Below are positions 34,512 to 39,790 of a DNA stretch of 39,790 nucleotides, one piece after another. Position numbers and translations under genes: made by a program. Under the pieces are notes generated by a model that was not told the DNA's origin, ran no database searches, and saw nothing but the letters and a program-made list of their open reading frames with translations. This DNA comes from JBQTII01 sp052387905 (GTDB taxonomy: Bacteria > Actinomycetota > Actinomycetes > Sporichthyales > Sporichthyaceae): positions 1 to 39,790 of the forward strand of contig JBQTIR010000017.1 of the NCBI GenBank assembly GCA_052387905.1. The letters run 5' to 3'. The stretch's first letter is position 1; each line of letters starts with the position of its first letter.

Positions 34512-37500
34512 GCACCGGATGTGGGCATGTCCTCCGCGAGGGCGCCAAGTTCTGCGCCGAGTGTGGGGCCTCGCTCTCCCCGACCTGCAGCGGATGCCAC
34601 GGCCCGTTACGGCCCGCCGACAAGTTCTGTTCCGAATGTGGGACGCCCGTCGCCGTCGGGTTGACCGTGGCACCCGCTCACCCCCCGGCCCGCGACCGCG
34701 CCGAAGGCGAGCGTAAACAGGTAACCGTCCTGTTCGCCGACGTCATGGGCTCGATGGACCTGGCCGAACAGCTCGGCCCGGACGAACTCAGCCGGGTCAT
34801 GTCGGGGCTGTTCGACGTCTGCCGCGAGGCCGTCGAACATTTCGGCGGCACGGTGGACAAGTTCACCGGCGACGGCATCATGGCGATCTTCGGGGCGCCT
34901 CTGGCCCAGGAGGACCACGCCCGCCGCGCCTGCCATGCCGCGCTGCGACTGGTGAGCGCCGCGCAGGAGTACGCACTGACGCTACGTCAGCACAGTATCG
35001 AGCTGGCCGTGCGCGTAGGCCTGAACTCCGGCGAGGTCGTCGCCGGATCGGTCGGCAGCGGCGCCGGTGGCGCGTTCACCGCGGTCGGGCACACCGTCGG
35101 CCTCGCGCAGCGGATGGAAGCCCGATCCACGCCCGGCGTTCCTTACCTCACCGAACACACCGCCGCCCTCGTCGCCGAGAGCTTCCTGCTGCGGGGACTG
35201 GGCAAGATCGATGTCAAGGGCTCCACCGTCCCCCTGGGCGTGTTCGCCCTCGAAGGTGCGTCCGGTTCATCATCGGCGCCCGGGCGGCGACGGTCGGGAT
35301 CTGCCCGGCTCGTCGGCCGGGACCGCGAACTCGCCACGCTGACCGAGGCGCTCGCCGAGGCCCGCGCAGGGCGGGCCCAGGTGATCGGGCTCGTCGCCGA
35401 AGCCGGCGCGGGCAAGAGCCGGCTGTGCGAGGAGCTGGTGCAGCGCGCCACTGCCGCCGGTGTGTTCGTTCGGCGGACCTCGGGTGTCTCGCACGCCCAG
35501 ACCGTCGCCTTGCTGCCGATCCTGGGTCTGTTCCGGGACTACTTCTCGGTCACGGACGAGGACACGCCTATCCAGATCAGGGACAAGGTGCGCGACCGAG
35601 TGCTCGCACTGGACGCCGATCTCGAACCAGCGCTGGGGTTGATCTTCGACTTCCTGGAGGTCCCCGACCCCGAACGTCCCCCACCGCAGCTAGGACCGGA
35701 CGCGCGCCGGCGGCGGGTGTTGGACGTGATCCGCCGGCTCACCCAGCGGCGCAGCCAGAGCGAGACCCTGCTGCTGATCCTGGAAGATCTGCATTGGTTC
35801 GACCCGCAGAGCGTCGCGTTCCTCGACGCCTGGCTGCCGTCCTTTCCGGGCACCCGAACGCTCGTCGTGACCAACTTCCGGCCCGAGTTCCATGCGCCGT
35901 GGATGGCCCGCTCCTACTACCGCCAGGTGCCGCTGGCGCCGCTGGACGGACCCGCCGTCGGCGCGCTGCTCGGCGAGCTCCTCGGCCCGAACCAAGGGCT
36001 GACTGCGGTGGCCCGCCAACTGCAGGCCCGAGCAGACGGCAATCCCTTCTTCGCCGAGGAGATCGTCCGCGGACTCGCCGAAGAGGGCACGCTCGTCGGC
36101 GAACCGGGGCGCTACGTCCTGGCCCGACCGGCCCGCGAGGTGAGCGTCCCACCCACCGTGCAAGCGGTGCTCACGGCACGTATCGACCGCCTGGCCGCCC
36201 GCGAGAAGTCCCTGCTGCAGGCTGCCGCGGTGATCGGGCGCACCTTCACCGAGACGCTTGTCGGCCGGGTGAGCGCGTGCGAGCCGGCATTGCTGGACGA
36301 GGCTTTGCAGTCGTTGTGCGCGGCGGAACTGTTGCAGGCCACCGGCACCGCCGGCGAGTACCGCTTCTGGCACCCCCTCACCCAGGAGGTCGCCTACGGC
36401 TCGTTGCTCACGGCGACCCGAAGCCGCCACCACGACGCGGTGGCGCGCGCCCTGATTGCCACTGGTTCCGACCGCCACGACGAACTCGCGCCGCTGATCG
36501 CCAACCACTACGAGGTCGCCGGGCTCGGTGTGGAAGCAGCCCGATGGCAGCTGCGCGTCGCCTCTCGCATCCTGTACAGCGATTTCCCCGAGGCAGATCG
36601 GCGACTTCGCCGTGCGATCGAGCATCTCGCTGCCGCGCCCGCCACGGACGAGAATCTGACGACAGGTGTGCAAGCCCGGATGCTGCGACTTCGGATTGGC
36701 GCTCGGATCGGGATGGAGGTCGACGAGGCCGACCGGCTCGTAACCGAGGCGCGGGCCATTACCGGCCGCCTCGGCAATCCCGGCCTGCACGCGTGGCTCG
36801 GCTTCGCCGAAGGAACGTTCCGGGCCTACACCGGCGCTCCGCTTGCGGCTGCGACATCCTTCCGCGCGGCCGCGGACGACCTCGACCGGACCGACGAGTT
36901 CATGCGGGCCGTGTTCGCGCGAGCGGCGGTCACCCTCATGGATGCCTACACCGGGCCACTCTTCGACGGATGCGACGCCCTCGACCGCGCGATCGCTGCG
37001 TGCCACGGTGATCCCACTGCGGGCACCACCGAGCTCGGCGTGAGCATCCCGGACGTCGCGCAATTGGTCCGTGTTCTGCTGTGTCTGCCATCGGGCCGGC
37101 TGGTCGAGGCCGAGCAGAGCCGCCAGAGCGCGTTGGCGGGCTCCGAGCTGCGTCCGGCCGCCGAGTGGCGGGCCTGGGCTCTGGCCCTCGGTGCTGAGCT
37201 GGCGCAGGCCAGTGGTGATCCGGGCCGGATAGCGAAGGCGGCGCGCGCTGCGGATCAAGCGTTGGAGCTGGCCCGCGATACGGGCAGCATCGTGACAGCG
37301 GTCAAGGCGGGCCTCGCGCGGGGGATCGTCGCCTGCCTGGCGGGGCGAGCGACCGAGGGCGCCGCCATCCTCACGGAATCCCTCGCCGAGGCCCGCCAGA
37401 AGCATTGCGGGCTCCTGCACGAGCCCGACCTGCTGGTCTCGCTCGCACGCGCCCAGTTGGCAGCCGGTGACTCCGAGGCCGCCCGCGCGGCCGCAGGGGC

Positions 37501-37801
37501 AGCTATCACCGTCGCTCGTCAGCAGGGAACTGCCGTGATCGAATCGCATGCGCACGCCGTCCGGGCCCTCGTGCTGCGAAAGACGGCCACCTGTACGGCC
37601 GACCTTGCCGAAGCGCGGGTCGCTGTGGCGGATGGTGAGAAACTCGCCGCCGAGACCGGCGCTGCCACCTATGCCGCGTTCCTGGCCGAGGAGCGCGCCC
37701 GGCTCGACGGCGATGACGCCGCGCTCAAGATTTGCGCCGACGGCTACGACGCGATCGGCGCAACCGGTCACGCCCGCCGACTGCGCGCCGAGCTCGGGTG
37801 A
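34508..37801 (+). CDS. Zinc-ribbon / class III cyclase / AAA-type ATPase / TPR regulator
   Basis: A 1,097-aa multidomain protein. Residues 1-46 hold two zinc ribbons (CGHVLREGAKFCAECG and CSGCHGPLRPADKFCSECG). Residues about 70-250 are a class III nucleotide cyclase, with metal-binding Asp78 (LFADVMGS) and Asp122 (KFTGDG) and the adenine-specifying Lys118. The transition-state Asn position is Gly198 (VGHTVGLAQRM), while Arg202 is kept, so activity is doubtful. An AAA/NACHT-like ATPase follows, with Walker A AEAGAGKSR (about 298-306) and Walker B LLLILEDLHWFD (about 419-430). The long helical C-terminus is TPR-like. Such proteins act as ATP-dependent signalling hubs; the target is unknown. Confidence 0.88.
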   Translation: MSTGCGHVLREGAKFCAECGASLSPTCSGCHGPLRPADKFCSECGTPVAVGLTVAPAHPPARDRAEGERKQVTVLFADVMGSMDLAEQLGPDELSRVMSGLFDVCREAVEHFGGTVDKFTGDGIMAIFGAPLAQEDHARRACHAALRLVSAAQEYALTLRQHSIELAVRVGLNSGEVVAGSVGSGAGGAFTAVGHTVGLAQRMEARSTPGVPYLTEHTAALVAESFLLRGLGKIDVKGSTVPLGVFALEGASGSSSAPGRRRSGSARLVGRDRELATLTEALAEARAGRAQVIGLVAEAGAGKSRLCEELVQRATAAGVFVRRTSGVSHAQTVALLPILGLFRDYFSVTDEDTPIQIRDKVRDRVLALDADLEPALGLIFDFLEVPDPERPPPQLGPDARRRRVLDVIRRLTQRRSQSETLLLILEDLHWFDPQSVAFLDAWLPSFPGTRTLVVTNFRPEFHAPWMARSYYRQVPLAPLDGPAVGALLGELLGPNQGLTAVARQLQARADGNPFFAEEIVRGLAEEGTLVGEPGRYVLARPAREVSVPPTVQAVLTARIDRLAAREKSLLQAAAVIGRTFTETLVGRVSACEPALLDEALQSLCAAELLQATGTAGEYRFWHPLTQEVAYGSLLTATRSRHHDAVARALIATGSDRHDELAPLIANHYEVAGLGVEAARWQLRVASRILYSDFPEADRRLRRAIEHLAAAPATDENLTTGVQARMLRLRIGARIGMEVDEADRLVTEARAITGRLGNPGLHAWLGFAEGTFRAYTGAPLAAATSFRAAADDLDRTDEFMRAVFARAAVTLMDAYTGPLFDGCDALDRAIAACHGDPTAGTTELGVSIPDVAQLVRVLLCLPSGRLVEAEQSRQSALAGSELRPAAEWRAWALALGAELAQASGDPGRIAKAARAADQALELARDTGSIVTAVKAGLARGIVACLAGRATEGAAILTESLAEARQKHCGLLHEPDLLVSLARAQLAAGDSEAARAAAGAAITVARQQGTAVIESHAHAVRALVLRKTATCTADLAEARVAVADGEKLAAETGAATYAAFLAEERARLDGDDAALKICADGYDAIGATGHARRLRAELG

Positions 37802-37817
37802 CGGGTGGCGGGGCGTT

Positions 37818-37868
37818 CCGCACGGTGGGTGTGGTGCCGCACGGTGGGTGGGTGCCGCACGGTGGGTG
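37818..37868 (+). repeat. Three short tandem repeats
   Basis: CCGCACGGTGGGTG occurs at 37818, 37837 and 37855 (spacing 19 and 18 bases), just after the regulator stop. No hairpin is evident. The rest of the 281-bp gap to the HNH gene is G/T-rich and holds no convincing gene. Confidence 0.7.
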
Positions 37869-38082
37869 GAGAGAAGTATCTCGGCGGGTGTGGGTGGGTG
37901 GCTCGGGTTCATGGCTTGTCGGGTCGCGGATCGTGCGGGTGGTCGCCGGTTCCGTGCGGTGGTGACCGGTCGGGCTATCATGATGGACCGTCAGTTTACT
38001 GTTACCGGAGCGTGATCAACGGGACGCCTGCAGGGCAGCTTTCCACGCAGAACTGTCGGTGGCCCGCTCTAGGGTTTCTGGC

Positions 38083-39790
38083 ATGGAAGGGCTGCGGGGA
38101 CTGACCGGTCGGGCGGTCGTCGACGAGCTGCGCGAGCGGTACGCCGAGACCGCCCGTCAGCGCGCCTCGCTGCTGGAAGCGGTCTGGGAAACCGTGCTGT
38201 GCGACTCCGCCGATTCCACGCACCGGTTGACCGAGCCGGACGAATGGGCCCCGGATGAGGTCCGCGCCGCGCTCGGGTTGACCCGCAAGGCCGCGAACCT
38301 GCTCGTCGGTGAGGCGCACGCGATCGTGCACCGGCTGCCTCAGTTGCACGCGGCGATGGCGGCCGGGGAGCTGGACCAGGCCCGGGCCCGGGTACTCGCG
38401 GACTGGACCCTGGAACTGGCCGACGATCACGCCCACGCGGTGTGCGCCGCCCTGCTGCCTCGGTGCGAGCTGTCCGCGCAGACCCGGCTGAGCACCGGGC
38501 AACTGGTGGATCAGATCAAGACCATGGCGATCGCGCTGGACCCGGAATGGGCCCGGCGCCGCTACGAGGCCAAGGTGGCGGGCCGGCGCGTGGTCGCCTC
38601 CCGTGACCCGGAGGGCACCGCGTCGCTGTCCGGGCTCAGCCTGCCGGTCGAGCGGGTCGCCGCCGCATCGGCGCGGATCGAGGCGTTGGCCCGTTCGGCC
38701 CGGCGCGGCGGCGACAAGCGCCCGATCGATCACATCCGCGCCGAGCTGTTCCTGGGCATGACCGACGGCACCTACACGGGCCTGACCGACGATCAAATCC
38801 TCACCGCGCTGCTCACCGCCCACCATCGCGAGGACGGTGGCGGTGCCCACCAGGCCGACCAGGGACAGACCGGCGAAAAGGGCGACGCGGGCGACGGCAA
38901 GGCCGACCAGGTCAGCCGGGCCGATTCCCGCGGCACGACGCCCGCACCTTCCATGGCAGTGGACTCGGCAGCGGTGCCGCCCTCTGAGCCGGCGTCTGAG
39001 CCGGCGTCGGGGTCCGCGTCGGATCCGGTGATTGCGCCCGCGCCCACACCGGTGCCGGTGCCGTCCTGGGCGGGGGTGCACCTGAAGGTGCGCCTGTCCA
39101 CCCTGCTCGGCCTGGACCGCTACCCCGCCGAACTCGCCGGCTGGGGAACCTGCCACGCCGAACTCGCCACCCAGATGGCGCGCGAGCTCGGCGCGGCGCA
39201 ATGGCGCTACACCTTCACCTGCCCCGACGGGTACCTGATCCGCACCGGCCTGATGAGCACCCGCCCCACCGGCAGCAAGAAACGCGCCGCGTCCTGTGCG
39301 GGCGTGGTGGAAATCCTGGTCCCGGCCGCCCTGCTCCCGCGCCTGTTCGGACCCGACGCCGACCTCATGTCGAGCATCGCCCCCGACCTGATCCGCGCCT
39401 GGGACCCGGTCCTGTTCGACCTGACCGAGAAGCTGCACGATCCCAAAACCCAGCGCCTGCTCGACCCGCGCCGACGCGCCCCCGGCGCCGCTCTGCGCCG
39501 AGAGGTCACCACCGCGATCACCACCTGCGTCGGCGCCGGATGCCGAGCCCCGGCCCGCGCGAGCGACGTCGATCATCTTCACGATCACGCCAAAGGCGGA
39601 TTGACCGTCGCCGCGAACCTCGACCCGATGTGCCGGCACGACCACCGCGTCAAAACCGAAGCAGGCTGGCAACTACGCCGCGTCAACGACACCTTCGAAT
39701 GGACCACCCGCCTCGGACACCTCTACCTCGTCCCCATCCCACCGGTCCTGCCCGACCTCCCCAAGCAAAGACCCGGGCCGGGCAGCGACC
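38083..39790 (+). CDS. DUF222 / HNH endonuclease domain protein (13E12-type), 3' end outside window
   Basis: At least 569 aa in one open frame to the window end. The N-terminal DUF222 region runs through EWAPDEVRAALGLTRKAANLLVG, LAAMAAGELDQARARVLADW-like helices, LDPEWARRRYEAKVAGRRV and LPVERVAAASARIEALA. A low-complexity segment (about 245-330; Gly/Asp/Glu then Ser/Ala/Pro) follows. The C-terminal HNH nuclease is CVGAGCRAPARASDVDHLHDH, NLDPMCRHDHRVKT, with the paired CxxxxC and CxxH metal ligands. The family is multi-copy in actinobacteria and related to the mycobacterial 13E12 repeat proteins; mobility is suspected but the substrate is unknown. ATG at 38083 with AGGG upstream. Confidence 0.85.
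   Translation, partial: MEGLRGLTGRAVVDELRERYAETARQRASLLEAVWETVLCDSADSTHRLTEPDEWAPDEVRAALGLTRKAANLLVGEAHAIVHRLPQLHAAMAAGELDQARARVLADWTLELADDHAHAVCAALLPRCELSAQTRLSTGQLVDQIKTMAIALDPEWARRRYEAKVAGRRVVASRDPEGTASLSGLSLPVERVAAASARIEALARSARRGGDKRPIDHIRAELFLGMTDGTYTGLTDDQILTALLTAHHREDGGGAHQADQGQTGEKGDAGDGKADQVSRADSRGTTPAPSMAVDSAAVPPSEPASEPASGSASDPVIAPAPTPVPVPSWAGVHLKVRLSTLLGLDRYPAELAGWGTCHAELATQMARELGAAQWRYTFTCPDGYLIRTGLMSTRPTGSKKRAASCAGVVEILVPAALLPRLFGPDADLMSSIAPDLIRAWDPVLFDLTEKLHDPKTQRLLDPRRRAPGAALRREVTTAITTCVGAGCRAPARASDVDHLHDHAKGGLTVAANLDPMCRHDHRVKTEAGWQLRRVNDTFEWTTRLGHLYLVPIPPVLPDLPKQRPGPGSD

Noticed and set aside
35690..37981. 763-codon minus-strand open frame
   Set aside because: Antisense to the cyclase-ATPase regulator, whose Walker and cyclase motifs are unambiguous.
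38002..39672. 556-codon minus-strand open frame
   Set aside because: Antisense to the DUF222-HNH gene, Gly/Arg/Val-rich with no recognisable domain.

Overview
The window is chromosomal DNA from a high-GC filamentous-type actinobacterium. Third codon positions are almost all G or C, GTG and TTG starts are common, and a sigD-like sigma gene, bldM, groEL and groES lie in the order known from actinomycetes. The presence of BldM argues for a lineage with a developmental programme. I cannot name the genus from sequence alone.

Left part (1-6650): the 5' part of a sigD-like sigma factor, bldM, and a groES-groEL operon with a promoter flanked by two CIRCE operators. A strong hairpin lies between groES and groEL and a terminator-like hairpin follows groEL. 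Divergent from them are a THUMP-like methyltransferase gene, preceded by a 66-nt hairpin, and a Tat-exported PhoD phosphatase.

Middle part (6657-18591), minus strand: the conserved actinobacterial housekeeping block alr - alpha/beta hydrolase - tsaE - tsaB - rimI, broken by two accessory insertions. One is a PIN-type toxin-antitoxin pair between tsaE and tsaB. The other is a 6.4-kb Rhs polymorphic-toxin gene plus small membrane-protein genes between tsaB and rimI. The Rhs gene has a one-base frameshift as sequenced, an unfamiliar glycine- and aromatic-rich C-terminal tail, and AT-richer DNA at its 3' end. tsaD, usually between rimI and groES, is absent here.

System candidate (18925-28571), minus strand: a compact nine-gene operon under a DtxR/IdeR-like iron box. 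It encodes two lipoprotein binding proteins of the DppA/NikA family, a DppB permease, a fused DppC-DppD protein, a DppF ATPase, and GATase/ThuA-like proteins. The GATase-like protein occurs once as a single two-domain gene and once as two separate half-length genes. Between the two halves sit two perfect 74-bp tandem repeats, each a 25-codon micro-ORF coupled by ATGA overlaps to its neighbours. This is the architecture of mycobacterial MIRU elements. My reading is an iron-regulated metallophore or peptide importer with unusual accessory proteins. A 40-codon gene with a Shine-Dalgarno sequence buried in a hairpin converges on the end of this operon.

Right part (28633-39790): housekeeping genes nnrE/nnrD, acpS, a secreted glycerophosphodiester phosphodiesterase and glmS, with a 53-aa lipoprotein gene upstream of glmS. 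Then comes a recombined patch holding a remnant of a cyclase C-terminus, a DUF6247/RelE-like pair and a vapC start remnant. A large zinc-ribbon/cyclase/ATPase/TPR regulator and a DUF222-HNH (13E12-type) protein follow, the latter running off the window end. No tRNA, rRNA, CRISPR array or transposase was seen.
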